46,802 nt of DNA, from assembly GCA_951812995.1 (NCBI GenBank), contig CATOTD010000015.1, positions 1 to 46,802 of the forward strand. Direction: 5' to 3'. The translations under genes were made by a program, and so were the position numbers. The notes under the pieces are model-generated. The model was not told where the DNA came from, did no database searches, and saw only the letters and a program-made list of their open reading frames with translations. Every line of letters begins with the position of its first letter. The stretch's first letter is position 1. Shown one piece after another: positions 1 through 7,812 of this stretch. Source of the DNA: an uncultured Gammaproteobacteria bacterium (GTDB lineage Bacteria; Pseudomonadota; Gammaproteobacteria; Eutrophobiales; Eutrophobiaceae).

Positions 1-547
1 TGGTAGAGGCGTAAGAAACTTGCCCCTTATTGCCCTGAGAAGAAATTGAACCAATAAAAACAACCGTGCCTCTGACACCTTCATCAGGATGCCACTTTTT
101 TAAACCTTGTCTGGCGCGGTCTTCTGCGTGACTCGCGATCATCTGCATTGCCCAATAAATGGGCGCAATCAGGTTGATATCAACTACTTTTTTGAAGTTT
201 TCAATAGGATAAATGCTTGCCTTTTGGGTTGCTTTGTCAATTTTGACCGCGAGCGAATCTCGTGTAATGCCGGCCGCTGGAACACAAATACTGACCAGGC
301 CATGGTCTTTTTGCATCTTGGCAAAGACCGCTTGTCTGAAATCCTCGTCTGTAACGTCGCCTTGAAAAGGAATGGCAATTTTCGCATCAACCTCATTGTT
401 GACTTGCTCTGCGGCAATTTTAACATCATCTGTTAAGTCAACCATCGCCAATGCCTGCACACCACGGCTCGCGAGTTCGAATGCAACAGCGCGGCCAATA
501 CCGCTTGCGCCCCCAGTAACCAATGCAATTCTATCTATGATTTCCAT
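1..547 (-). CDS. Short-chain dehydrogenase/reductase, 3' end beyond the window
   Basis: This is the N-terminal 182 residues of an SDR-family NAD(P)-dependent oxidoreductase. The start ATG at 547 is preceded by an AAGAGG ribosome site. The protein opens with the Rossmann fingerprint LVTGGASGIGRA (about residues 8-19). An AAGITRD stretch stands where FabG-like enzymes have NNAGITRD, followed by VDIN-type core residues and GSISSQG before the catalytic tyrosine in SYAST. The codon after YAST begins at base 1 with an A, so the lysine of YxxxK would lie just outside. The substrate cannot be told: SDRs include FabG-like 3-oxoacyl reductases and many alcohol dehydrogenases. It is transcribed divergently from msrA across about 250 bp. 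Confidence 0.88.
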   Translation of the reverse strand, partial: MEIIDRIALVTGGASGIGRAVAFELASRGVQALAMVDLTDDVKIAAEQVNNEVDAKIAIPFQGDVTDEDFRQAVFAKMQKDHGLVSICVPAAGITRDSLAVKIDKATQKASIYPIENFKKVVDINLIAPIYWAMQMIASHAEDRARQGLKKWHPDEGVRGTVVFIGSISSQGNKGQVSYAST

Positions 548-724
548 TATGACCTCTTGAATTGAATGAAATAGTTAATCTTGGATAATTGTAAAGTATA
601 TTTTGTGCACTGCAATATAAATTAGCAGCCTGCGTTATCATTTTCAATGGTTTGAAAATAAACAGCAGAAAATCATGTGTCGAGCTTGACAAAAATCCTC
701 ATGCTTGGCTGAATTGATGGCCCT

Positions 725-750
725 GAATCATTAAATTGAATCATTAAATT
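725..750. repeat. 13-bp perfect tandem repeat in a divergent promoter region
   Basis: GAATCATTAAATT occurs twice back to back (725-737 and 738-750) in the AT-rich spacer between the SDR gene and msrA. Tandem copies of a short AT-rich word about 50-75 bp upstream of the msrA start could be regulator binding sites or a simple slippage duplication. No other copy was seen nearby. Confidence 0.5.
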
Positions 751-800
751 GAAATAGTGCTTGTTGATAAGCAATATATTCAGATGGAGGGATATAATAC

Positions 801-1439
801 ATGCTGTTTGGATCACATAAAAAATCATCACTTCCCAGCGCCGAGGAGGCTTTACCAGGCCGTAAGACACGCATGTCCATTGACAATCAGCATTTTGTTA
901 ATGGGCATCCGATCGCGCCGCCTTTTCCTGATGGATTAGAAAAAGCCTTGTTTGGTCTCGGTTGCTTTTGGGGCGCGGAAAGGAAATTCTGGGTGTTGGA
1001 TGGGGTTTATTCGACGGCTGTTGGCTATGCGGGCGGTTTTACACCTAATCCGACCTATGCAGAAGTCTGTACGGGCAGGACCGGTCATAATGAAGTGGTG
1101 CTGGTAAATTATGCTTCAGAAACAATAAGTTACGAACAACTCCTGCATGTTTTTTGGGTTTCCCACAACCCGACACAGGGTATGCGGCAAGGCAACGATG
1201 TGGGTACACAATATCGTTCAGGGATTTATGTTTTTAACGAAGCGCAAAGGCAGTCAGCCAATGTTGCGCAGGATAAATATCAAAGCAGGCTTGATGAGGC
1301 GGGGTTCAGAGCGATAACAACTGAGATTGTCGAGGCACCCATTTTCTATTATGCGGAGTCATACCATCAACAATATCTGGCAAAAAATCAGACCGGTTAT
1401 TGTGGCTTGGGCGGGACGGGGGTGCGTTTTCCCAACTGA
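801..1439 (+). CDS. msrA: Peptide-methionine (S)-S-oxide reductase MsrA
   Basis: MsrA reduces methionine-S-sulfoxide in proteins and free form, repairing oxidative damage in the cytoplasm, with thioredoxin as usual reductant. The 212-residue length matches the long E. coli-type form. The catalytic motif GCFWG is at residues 54-58 (Cys55). GYAGG, the [18 protein letters not shown] substrate-binding block and the C-terminal GYCGLGG (Cys201, resolving cysteine) follow. The third recycling cysteine of E. coli MsrA (in GVC) is Arg here (GVR), so this enzyme probably uses two cysteines. The start at 801 has a strong GGAGGG ribosome site 9 bp upstream. It is monocistronic in appearance; a G-rich repeat follows the stop. 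Confidence 0.96.
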   Translation: MLFGSHKKSSLPSAEEALPGRKTRMSIDNQHFVNGHPIAPPFPDGLEKALFGLGCFWGAERKFWVLDGVYSTAVGYAGGFTPNPTYAEVCTGRTGHNEVVLVNYASETISYEQLLHVFWVSHNPTQGMRQGNDVGTQYRSGIYVFNEAQRQSANVAQDKYQSRLDEAGFRAITTEIVEAPIFYYAESYHQQYLAKNQTGYCGLGGTGVRFPN

Positions 1440-1450
1440 TATTCAACGGG

Positions 1451-1566
1451 TATGGGTCGAGCTGAGTCAAGCGGGGTCGGGCTGGGTCGCGATGCATCGG
1501 GCGTGGCGTGAGTCGGACTGGGCCGGGTCAAGCGGGGTCGGGCCAGGCTGAGTCAAGTCGAGACGC
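1451..1566 (+). repeat. G-rich low-complexity intergenic repeat, copy R1
   Basis: This 116-bp block is built from degenerate short words such as GGGTCGGGC, GAGTCAAGC, GCGTGG and CTGGGTCG. A 17-bp word, GTCAAGCGGGGTCGGGC, occurs twice exactly (1466-1482 and 1527-1543). It has no coding potential that I trust. The same words in the same strand orientation recur at 9095-9219, 10519-10620, 41429-41490 and 43280-43352, all intergenic. The composition is strikingly G-rich on + compared with the host sequence on both sides. Confidence 0.75.
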
Positions 1567-1657
1567 GCTTGGCAACAACACAAATAGCCCGCGATCTTCC
1601 ACATGAAATTCTGAACTATGTCAAAATACCAGGCTTATTTTTATTGAGGAATCAAGT

Positions 1658-2140
1658 ATGAGAGTGATGGCAGGCCTGGTGGTTGCTGTTCTGATTATCT
1701 TTACAATGAACCTATTTTGGCCATCAAATAAAGCGGATGATGGCCATTCTGCAGCAGATAAAGAGAGCGCGGTTGTTGCAATAACAGAGCGTAATGATGT
1801 ATCGGTAGATTTGAATGCGCCAAGTGATGATGCTGAAGTAACGCTGATGATGGCTGAATATGCAATCCTTGAACAGGGGCGGCATAATTTGAAACGTCGG
1901 CTGGCTCGTTTAAGGCATGAAATATGGGGATTGAAATTCCCCACGGAAAAGGCAAAACACATAAACGAGACCCTGCTTAACGCGCATAAGTTGCTCAAAA
2001 ACCCATATATGTTGGGTGCTTTTTCCGATGTTGAAGAGATACAAACAGAGATTGAAAAAGTCAGATTTGCAGATAAATCACTTGATCAGATACACACAAT
2101 GATTGAGACGCATGACAGCGGCAATAAGGTGTCTGGTTAG
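1658..2140 (+). CDS. Small membrane-anchored protein of unknown function
   Basis: I do not recognise this 160-residue protein. It has a single hydrophobic segment near the N-terminus (about residues 3-20, AGLVVAVLIIFTMNLFW), then an acidic, low-complexity linker. A charged, probably helical and partly coiled-coil region follows from about residue 63 (ILEQGRHNLKRRLARL) to the end. This pattern suggests a type II membrane protein with a periplasmic helical domain. The start ATG has GAGGAAT about 7 bp upstream. It ends 7 bp before the stop of the convergent broken mtaB gene. No catalytic motif is visible. Confidence 0.75.
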   Translation: MRVMAGLVVAVLIIFTMNLFWPSNKADDGHSAADKESAVVAITERNDVSVDLNAPSDDAEVTLMMAEYAILEQGRHNLKRRLARLRHEIWGLKFPTEKAKHINETLLNAHKLLKNPYMLGAFSDVEEIQTEIEKVRFADKSLDQIHTMIETHDSGNKVSG

Positions 2141-2147
2141 CTAAAAG

Positions 2148-2612
2148 CTATATCAATGCTACTGTACAGTGACCCGCGTCTTGGGCAATACCAAGCACTT
2201 TTATATTGGAAATCTTATTTTCTAAATCCAGATCGCTGTTTGCATTTAATGCAACCCGGACAAAGTTATCGGTATATCCCATCCAGTGATTGGATTGATT
2301 ACGTGTCTCCCAAAGTACAGCATAATCCTGATTGATGAGACTCTTCAGGTAAGCCTCGCGCATGGCGTTTGCGAGATCATGCAGTTGTTTGCTACGTGCT
2401 TTCTTTATGGCGGGGCTAATATGGCCAGGTAATGTTGCGGCCTTTGTCCCGTTGCGACTGGAATACGTAAATATATGTATATGTGAAAACCCGATCTCTT
2501 CAATGAACTGCATTGACGCTTGCCATTCAGCCTCCGTTTCGCCAGGAAATCCGACAATAATATCGGTGGTTAAATTGAAGTTGGGGATTTCACGCCGGGC
2601 CTGCTGTATCAG
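2148..2612 (-). pseudogene. mtaB: mtaB (MiaB-like tRNA methylthiotransferase), 3' remnant cut by IS5
   Basis: The remaining about 155 codons encode the C-terminal part of a radical-SAM methylthiotransferase of the MtaB/MiaB family, which adds a methylthio group to t6A37 of tRNA. Recognisable blocks are TTDIIVGFPGETEAEW, IGFSHIHIFTYSSRNGT and a C-terminal TRAM-like segment with GYTDNFVRV. The N-terminal UPF0004 domain and the CxxxCxxC cluster motif are gone: the reading frame runs straight into the end of an IS5 element at 2613-2615. The continuing open frame beyond 2612 is antisense transposase, not mtaB. The missing half is not elsewhere in the window, so the insertion was accompanied by deletion. 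A TtcA- or MiaB-type function cannot remain. Confidence 0.85.
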
Positions 2613-2614
2613 CT

Positions 2615-3152
2615 GGAAGCCTCTAAAAACCGTACATTTTGTGGTACGGTCTGATTCACTTGATGTGGGAGGATTTTGTTTATGCACGCACCTGGATTGT
2701 TTGATTTGACGGATCATTTGGCGCGGCTTTCGGCGATGGGAGATCCGCTTGAGGTTTTGGAGCGGCACGTTGATTTCGAAGTGTTTCGCCCAGTTCTTGT
2801 TGAAGCACTTGGCTATGGGGAACGCCCCAAAGGTGGTCGCCCGCCCTATGATGCCGTTGTGATGTTCAAGGTGCTGGTGTTGGCTTCGATGCACAATCTG
2901 AGCGATGAGCGGATGGAGTTTCTCATTCGTGACCGTTTCAGTTGGTTGCGGTTCCTGGGATTTCAAATCGGGGAGCCGACACCTGATCAGAAGACGATCT
3001 GGCTTTTCAGAGAGAAGCTGACCCAGGCGGGTGTCTTCAAGGCCCTGTTTGCCGCGTTTGAAGCTCAGCTCTGCGCGGGGATACAAACCGACCGGCGGTC
3101 AGATTGTGGATGCCACGTTGGTCTTTGCCCCGCGCCAGCGGATGACGAAAGA
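2615..3152 (+). mobile_element. IS5-family element, 5' fragment (copy B)
   Basis: This is the first 538 bp of the same IS5-family element found complete at 9220-10518 and 37360-38658, here in + orientation. The end GGAAGCCTCTAAAAACC begins at 2615, flanked by AGCT. Similarity stops abruptly after GATGACGAAAGA at 3152, where sequence of an acyltransferase gene begins. The transposase start region has a GGAGG ribosome site with TTG at 2676 or ATG at 2682. The fragment carries a 2-bp deletion (CTCTGCGCGGGG against CTCTGCGCGCGGGG in the full copy) that throws the transposase out of frame near residue 133. Confidence 0.88.
2676..3152 (+). pseudogene. IS5-family transposase, N-terminal fragment with frameshift
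   Basis: The frame encodes the N-terminal domain of the IS5 transposase (HAPGLFDLTDHLARLSAMG, GGRPPYDAVVMFKVLVLASM, FRPVLVEALGYGE) up to QLCA. The 2-bp deletion then changes frame; the original frame continues as [21 protein letters not shown] in another phase until the truncation at 3152. The first aspartate of the DDE triad (IVDATL) is present only out of frame and the rest is missing, so no active product can be made. Confidence 0.85.
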
Positions 3153-3299
3153 TATGTCTATGCCGATGAAACCACCCTTGAATGGATTCCAATCAAAGGA
3201 CTTCAAATCCATCTCACTATGAAACAACACCACCGCCAAAACGGCTATGGCCCTTAGCCCATCTATTTCAGGGCGATACTTGATTGGATTGGATGACAT
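3153..3299 (-). pseudogene. Acyltransferase-3 (OafA/YrhL-type) gene, 5' remnant
   Basis: The 49 or so codons starting at ATG 3299 encode the classic N-terminus of acyltransferase-3 membrane enzymes: [20 protein letters not shown] followed by GGFIGIDIS, normally continuing into FFVISG. These enzymes acetylate or acylate surface polysaccharides. The frame runs into antisense IS5 sequence at about 3152; only a short FVI-coding stretch is compatible with both sequences, so the exact junction lies within a few bases of microhomology. All later transmembrane helices are missing. Confidence 0.82.
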
Positions 3300-3333
3300 T
3301 TAATGTTTAAGGTATATCTGATTAATTAAGGCA

Positions 3334-3919
3334 CTATCTCCCCAAAGACGGGTCTTTTCTCCATGTAGCCGGTCTTCCATGACCTGTGAGTCGTGGACAT
3401 GGGCTGGTGTGGCAGCAACAGAGTGTATCAGTTTGGTTTTGTTCTTGGTGGCGGTAGGCGCATTGATGATGGTCGCATCAACAATAGTGCCTTTGGATAC
3501 TTTGCATGCCGTTTTCCTCCAGATAGACGGCAACAGCATCAAACAGGGCAACTCCGAGGTTGTTCTCCTCCAGTAGATGACGGAATTTACAGCGGGTGGT
3601 TGCATCTGGCACGGGTTCCTGACCTAAGTCTATCTGGGCAAAACACCGCATGGCAGGTGTGTCATATAAAGCCGCTTCTGTGGCAGGATCAGATAAGGCA
3701 AACCAGTGTTGCAGGAAGTAGATTCTCAGCATGCGTTCCATGCCCACCGGACGGCGACCAGCAAGGGTTGGGGTAATGAGGCTCAATTACTGCAGTCAGC
3801 GTTTTCCAGGGAATGAGCTGATTCATCTCTTCGAGAAATATCTCTTTGCGTGTCTGCTTGCGGTATTTCTCGAATCCAGATACTGCCAAGCTTTTTTGTT
3901 GCATCTTTTCACCCTCCAC
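3334..3919 (-). pseudogene. Second, unrelated IS5-family transposase, decayed
   Basis: Three overlapping frames on the minus strand rebuild a transposase different from the 1299-bp element. N-terminus: KYRKQTRKEIFLEEMNQLIPW with ATG at 3919 or 3904. Middle: MLRIYFLQHWFALSDPATEAAL and PDATTRCKFRHLLEENNLG. C-terminal part: GTIVDATIINAPTATKNK joined to HSVAATPAHVHDSQVM and LHGEKTRLWGDSA. There are at least two frameshifts, an internal deletion after TKNK where about 30-40 residues are expected, and loss of the C-terminus just before the acyltransferase start. It is non-functional. Confidence 0.8.
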
Positions 3920-4064
3920 TTAAAACGTTGCGGTATTATCGCATATTATGGCAAATTATGGAATTAATCAGAGGTTTTTTTAAATTTATATCCTTAAGGT
4001 AGATTATGAATTTACAATGTGGCCAGAATTTATTTACTATTTCATGAATGGGAAACACAGCCTG

Positions 4065-4835
4065 ATGGAAAAGCATATTAAGCTAATTATTTTACCCGTA
4101 ATCCTGAGTTTCGCCGCGCAAAATACCATAGCGACCGATACAAAAATCCTGGAATCAGCGGTCAATACCAAACTACAGGCTCAAAAAGACATCTTGCAAT
4201 CACAGGAAAACGTAGATCAACGCGTAACACAAACCAGAGAATTGGCCCGGGAATATCGTGCCATCATTCGTAAGACGGATAGCCTGGAGACTTACAATAC
4301 CCAATTATCAAAATTGATAGCGCAACAAAAGATATCCCTGGTGGCGATTAAACGACAACTTGATAATGCAGAAGAGACGCAACGCAGCATCGTGCCGCTC
4401 ATGATCAAGATGATTGAGACATTGGAAAAATTCGTACAACTTGATCTGCCTTTCTTGCTACAGGAACGCCAACAACGAGTCGCGTCTTTAAAAGACATCA
4501 TGGACCGTCCTGATGTAGCACTGCCAGAGAAGTACCGCCGCATTATGGAGGCCTATCAAATCGAAATGGAATATGGCCGAACAATTGCAACCTATACCGA
4601 CACAATCAGCATGGAGGGGCAGACATATACCGTTAATATGCTGCGTATCGGACGCTTGCTGGTAAGCTTCCAAACACTGGATGGAAAATTGAGTGGTCAC
4701 TGGCATAGGGAACACAAAATCTGGGAAGTATTGCCCTCTGCATACAACAGATCTATTGCGCAAGGTATTAAAATCGCAAAAAAACAGACACCACCTGAGC
4801 TTATAAAACTGCCTGTAAATATAGCGGGTAAATGA
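4065..4835 (+). CDS. DUF3450 family periplasmic protein, first gene of the TonB operon
   Basis: The protein belongs to the DUF3450 family, typically encoded directly upstream of TtpC/ExbB-type genes; its exact role is not known but it is thought to assist that TonB complex. From ATG 4065 the product has a signal peptide (IKLIILPVILSFAAQNTIA), cleaved at about residue 21. A long, charged coiled-coil region with many Gln and Glu (KLQAQKDILQSQENVDQR) and a C-terminal globular part (MEYGRTIATYTDTI, VSFQTLDG) follow. An upstream ATG at 4017 is in frame but would bury the signal peptide, so I prefer 4065. The stop overlaps the ttpC start by 4 bp, indicating translational coupling. Confidence 0.86.
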   Translation: MEKHIKLIILPVILSFAAQNTIATDTKILESAVNTKLQAQKDILQSQENVDQRVTQTRELAREYRAIIRKTDSLETYNTQLSKLIAQQKISLVAIKRQLDNAEETQRSIVPLMIKMIETLEKFVQLDLPFLLQERQQRVASLKDIMDRPDVALPEKYRRIMEAYQIEMEYGRTIATYTDTISMEGQTYTVNMLRIGRLLVSFQTLDGKLSGHWHREHKIWEVLPSAYNRSIAQGIKIAKKQTPPELIKLPVNIAGK

Positions 4836-6181
4836 TGCAGAGAACATTTATAACCTTATGGATGGTGTTGTTTGTTTCATCTTCATTTGCAGCCGCACCG
4901 AATAGTCTCCAAGCACTGTTAGAGCAAGTCAAACAAGACCGTTCACAACAAAAAGCAAACCTTGCAAAACGAGAATTAAAATTTAAAACCGCACAAAATA
5001 AACAAGCAGAATTATTAAACAATGCTTTAAAAAAACTGGACACTGTAGCGCATCGCAATGCGACACTAAAAAATAATTATGATAATTACAATCTTGAGAT
5101 TGACCGGCAAAATGCCGTATTAAAAGAAAAAATGGGGGCACTGGGTGAGCTGGAGGGTATCGTCAAACAAATAGCAGGCGATCTTGATATCATCATTGAC
5201 TCATCCCTCGTCTCGGCACAAAAACCTGATCGCGATGCCATACTGGACTTGCTCGCTAATCGCAAAGAGTTGCCCTCATTACAAGAACTCGAAGACCTTT
5301 GGCTATTGGCCATGGATGAAATGGTTGAGTCCGGTAAAGTGGTCACCTTCCCAGGGAAAATTATTACTACCACCGGCAATGAAATAACACAAGATGTGAC
5401 ACGTATTGGTGTGTTCAATGCAGTAACGGCCGGTCAATTTTTAAGAGCCTTGCCAGAGACGGGTAAACTGATAGCACCAGGCCGACAACCGGATCAGCGG
5501 TTTCGTCAGATGGCGCTTAATCTTGAAAATGCCAAGTCCGGGATCCATGCCTTCCCTATTGACCCGACGCGCGGCTCCATGCTGGCACTGCTGGTGCAAA
5601 AACCTACGTTGAAGGAACGCATTGTGCAAGGGGGTGTTATCGGCTATGCCATTATGTTGATCGGTTTAATTGGCCTAGGCATATCGACAGAACGCGCAAT
5701 CACGCTGGCAGCAACCAGTCGCAAGGTACAAAAACAACTTGAACATAAAAAGTCGGGGGATAACCCGCTTGGGCATATCATGCAGGTCTATGAAAAAAAT
5801 TTAGATGTTGATACCGAAACACTGGGGTTAAAACTGGATGAAGCGATATTAAAAGAGATACCAAAAATTCAACGCGGACTCGGTGCACTTACCTTGCTCG
5901 CGGCTATTTCGCCACTCTTGGGTTTACTTGGAACGGTGACCGGTATTATTGAAACCTTTCAATCGATTACACTGCATGGAACTGGCGACCCTCGCGTCAT
6001 GTCGGGTGGTATTTCACAAGCATTAGTCACAACGGTTATGGGGCTATTGGTCGCTATACCTTTGTTGTTATGCCACAGCTTTCTTTCTGCAAAGAGTAGT
6101 ACTTTGGTACAGATTTTGGATGAAAAGAGTACCGCATTCGTAGCACTACTTGCTGAGACAAATCGTATAAAAAATGTTTGA
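4832..6181 (+). CDS. ttpC: TtpC-like MotA/TolQ/ExbB proton channel protein with periplasmic extension
   Basis: This 449-residue protein has a signal sequence (FITLWMVLFVSSSFAAA) and a large N-terminal periplasmic region with coiled coil (about 20-250). A C-terminal MotA/TolQ/ExbB domain with about three membrane helices follows: GYAIMLIGLIGLGI, then GALTLLAAISPLLGLLGTVTGI and GISQALVTTVMGLLVAIPLLL. This architecture matches TtpC of the Vibrio TonB2 system, where it is required together with ExbB2, ExbD2 and TonB2 for iron uptake. The conserved LLGTVTGI and AL.TT..GL segments are intact. It overlaps the preceding and following genes by 4 and 8 bp, so it sits in a tightly coupled operon. Confidence 0.9.
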   Translation: MMQRTFITLWMVLFVSSSFAAAPNSLQALLEQVKQDRSQQKANLAKRELKFKTAQNKQAELLNNALKKLDTVAHRNATLKNNYDNYNLEIDRQNAVLKEKMGALGELEGIVKQIAGDLDIIIDSSLVSAQKPDRDAILDLLANRKELPSLQELEDLWLLAMDEMVESGKVVTFPGKIITTTGNEITQDVTRIGVFNAVTAGQFLRALPETGKLIAPGRQPDQRFRQMALNLENAKSGIHAFPIDPTRGSMLALLVQKPTLKERIVQGGVIGYAIMLIGLIGLGISTERAITLAATSRKVQKQLEHKKSGDNPLGHIMQVYEKNLDVDTETLGLKLDEAILKEIPKIQRGLGALTLLAAISPLLGLLGTVTGIIETFQSITLHGTGDPRVMSGGISQALVTTVMGLLVAIPLLLCHSFLSAKSSTLVQILDEKSTAFVALLAETNRIKNV

Positions 6182-6689
6182 GCAAATAGACATCATGCGC
6201 GATTTTTTTCAAAAAGGCGGGCCGATCTTAACAAGCATATTTATCTTATCCATTTTCTTATGGGTACTCATTCTTGAACGATATTATTTTTTGTACAAGG
6301 TGTATCCAAAACACTTGGCGACTATCGTGCAACAATGGCATCAGCGATGCGAACATGCATCATGGTTTGCCTTAAAAATACGCGATGGTTTTCTAAGTGA
6401 CATTACAATTGCATTAAAACGCAATTTAATGCCGATACAAGTCTTGATCGGAGTATTACCGTTGTTAGGACTGTTGGGTACGGTGACGGGCATGATTACC
6501 ATCTTTGACGTATTGAATGTCTTTGGCAACAGTAACGTGCGCGGCATGGCCGACGGTATTTCACGCGCACTATTACCCACAATGGCCGGATTAGTCACCT
6601 CGATTATTGGTATTTATTTCAGTGCAGATTTGAACAAACGGATGCAAATGAAAGCATTACATGCAAAATATTTACTAATACATCACTAA
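6174..6689 (+). CDS. exbB: ExbB-like proton channel subunit (MotA/TolQ/ExbB)
   Basis: A 171-residue three-helix protein of the MotA/TolQ/ExbB family. Helix 1 is at about residues 15-35 (GPILTSIFILSIFLWVLIL) and ends in ERYYF, as in TolQ/ExbB. Helices 2 and 3 carry VLIGVLPLLGLLGTVTGMITIFDV and GISRALLPTMAGLVTSIIGIYF. The T in LLGTVTG lines the proton path in ExbB. With ExbD it should form the inner-membrane motor that uses proton flow to energise TonB. The start lies inside the end of ttpC (8-bp overlap) and exbD begins 2 bp after its stop. Confidence 0.93.
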   Translation: MFEQIDIMRDFFQKGGPILTSIFILSIFLWVLILERYYFLYKVYPKHLATIVQQWHQRCEHASWFALKIRDGFLSDITIALKRNLMPIQVLIGVLPLLGLLGTVTGMITIFDVLNVFGNSNVRGMADGISRALLPTMAGLVTSIIGIYFSADLNKRMQMKALHAKYLLIHH

Positions 6690-6691
6690 CC

Positions 6692-7096
6692 ATGAGACAC
6701 AGACATTCCAGACCAGCAACAGCAGTTGAGACTATCAACCTAACACCACTTATCGACATGGTGTTTATTTTATTGATATTTTTTCTGGTCACGGCATCCT
6801 TTACAAAAGAGTCGGGCATCGATGTTGATAGACCCATTGCACAAACTGCTGCCAGAGAAGAACAAGGTAGCATGATCATCGGTGTCAGCAAGGATGGCGA
6901 GATATGGATAGATCAACAGAAAATTGATATGCGTGCTGTGCGTGCCCACGTAGAACATAATCATGCACAAAATCCAGAAGGCACCATTATCATACTGGTC
7001 GATCAAAATACTGATACTGGCATAACGGTTGGTGTGCTTGATCAAGTGCGGCTGGCAGGCGTATCGAATATCTCAATTGCGACCGCAAGCAAATAG
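6692..7096 (+). CDS. exbD: ExbD/TolR family motor subunit
   Basis: A 134-residue ExbD/TolR protein with a short cytosolic N-terminus and a single membrane helix at about residues 20-37 (LIDMVFILLIFFLVTASF). The helix contains the essential proton-carrying Asp (NLTPLIDMVFILLIFFLV). A periplasmic domain ends in ILVDQNTDTGITVGVLDQVRLAGV, the usual ExbD/TolR fold segment. It partners ExbB in the TonB motor. It begins 2 bp after exbB and ends 23 bp before tonB, consistent with one transcript. Confidence 0.94.
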   Translation: MRHRHSRPATAVETINLTPLIDMVFILLIFFLVTASFTKESGIDVDRPIAQTAAREEQGSMIIGVSKDGEIWIDQQKIDMRAVRAHVEHNHAQNPEGTIIILVDQNTDTGITVGVLDQVRLAGVSNISIATASK

Positions 7097-7119
7097 TCCA
7101 TTTTCACATCGTGTGAACC

Positions 7120-7812
7120 ATGCCCTTATCAAAACTGAATTTTCTGGAGGCTATGAAAATACCCTTATTCATACTTATCGCCACCGCTTTGAATATTGTC
7201 ATATTCATTTTGATTCAACAGATGGTTAGTAAGGAACATACTTCAGTATTAGATTTAGTTGATGTTAATTTTGTTGAATTTATACATCTTGATAAAAAAC
7301 CTGCGCCACCAAAAACTGAACAAGCGCAGGACGACATTGAACCACCGCCGCCAGAGCCAGCACCACCGCCGCCAGAGATAGTGAAACCACAGATTGAAAG
7401 TGCTCAGGTAAAGCAGATGTATCTACCCTTGCCGGAGATAAACCTACCATTATCACTATCTAATAAACCCTATCTTGGTGACGCTTTGCATCGCGCTGTA
7501 ACAACTAACCCTAGCAACAAACCCAGCCAAGCGACAATCGACATGAATGTAACACCCATATTGAGAGTGCCTCCTATCTACCCTCGACGGGCCTTGCGTA
7601 GTGGTATAGAAGGTGTTGTCACAGTCGAGTTTACCATCGCTGTTGATGGCTCCGTTAAAGATGCCGTTGTTGTAGAAGCGGAACCACCTGAAATATTTGA
7701 GAGTGCCGTTCTGACAGCAATCACGCAATGGCGATATAATCCAGATATCATGAATGGGAAACCAGTCGAAAAGCGCGCACGGCAAGACATTAAGTTCAAA
7801 TTGCAACGATGA
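7120..7812 (+). CDS. tonB: TonB family energy transducer
   Basis: The 230-residue protein has one N-terminal membrane anchor (about 13-34, IPLFILIATALNIVIFILIQ). A proline-rich periplasmic spacer follows (EPPPPEPAPPPPEIV, about 68-90), then a C-terminal TonB domain (about 145-230) with VPPIYPRRALRSGIEGVVTVEF and QWRYNPDIMNGKPVEKRARQDIKF. The YP..A...GIEG and W.Y.P motifs are diagnostic. It would contact the TonB box of outer-membrane receptors. A second in-frame ATG at 7153 lies right after GGAGG, but only 2 bp away; the annotated ATG at 7120 lacks a clear ribosome site, so the true start is uncertain. It overlaps the TPR gene by 4 bp. Confidence 0.93.
   Translation: MPLSKLNFLEAMKIPLFILIATALNIVIFILIQQMVSKEHTSVLDLVDVNFVEFIHLDKKPAPPKTEQAQDDIEPPPPEPAPPPPEIVKPQIESAQVKQMYLPLPEINLPLSLSNKPYLGDALHRAVTTNPSNKPSQATIDMNVTPILRVPPIYPRRALRSGIEGVVTVEFTIAVDGSVKDAVVVEAEPPEIFESAVLTAITQWRYNPDIMNGKPVEKRARQDIKFKLQR

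Noticed and set aside
1451..1566. Short + strand reading frame through the G-rich repeat after msrA
   Set aside because: Composition is low complexity, there is no ribosome site, and the same block elsewhere has no conserved frame.
2613..3086. Open frame continuing mtaB to a 312-codon minus-strand protein
   Set aside because: Beyond 2612 it is the antisense of the IS5 transposase gene; only the part below 2613 resembles MtaB.
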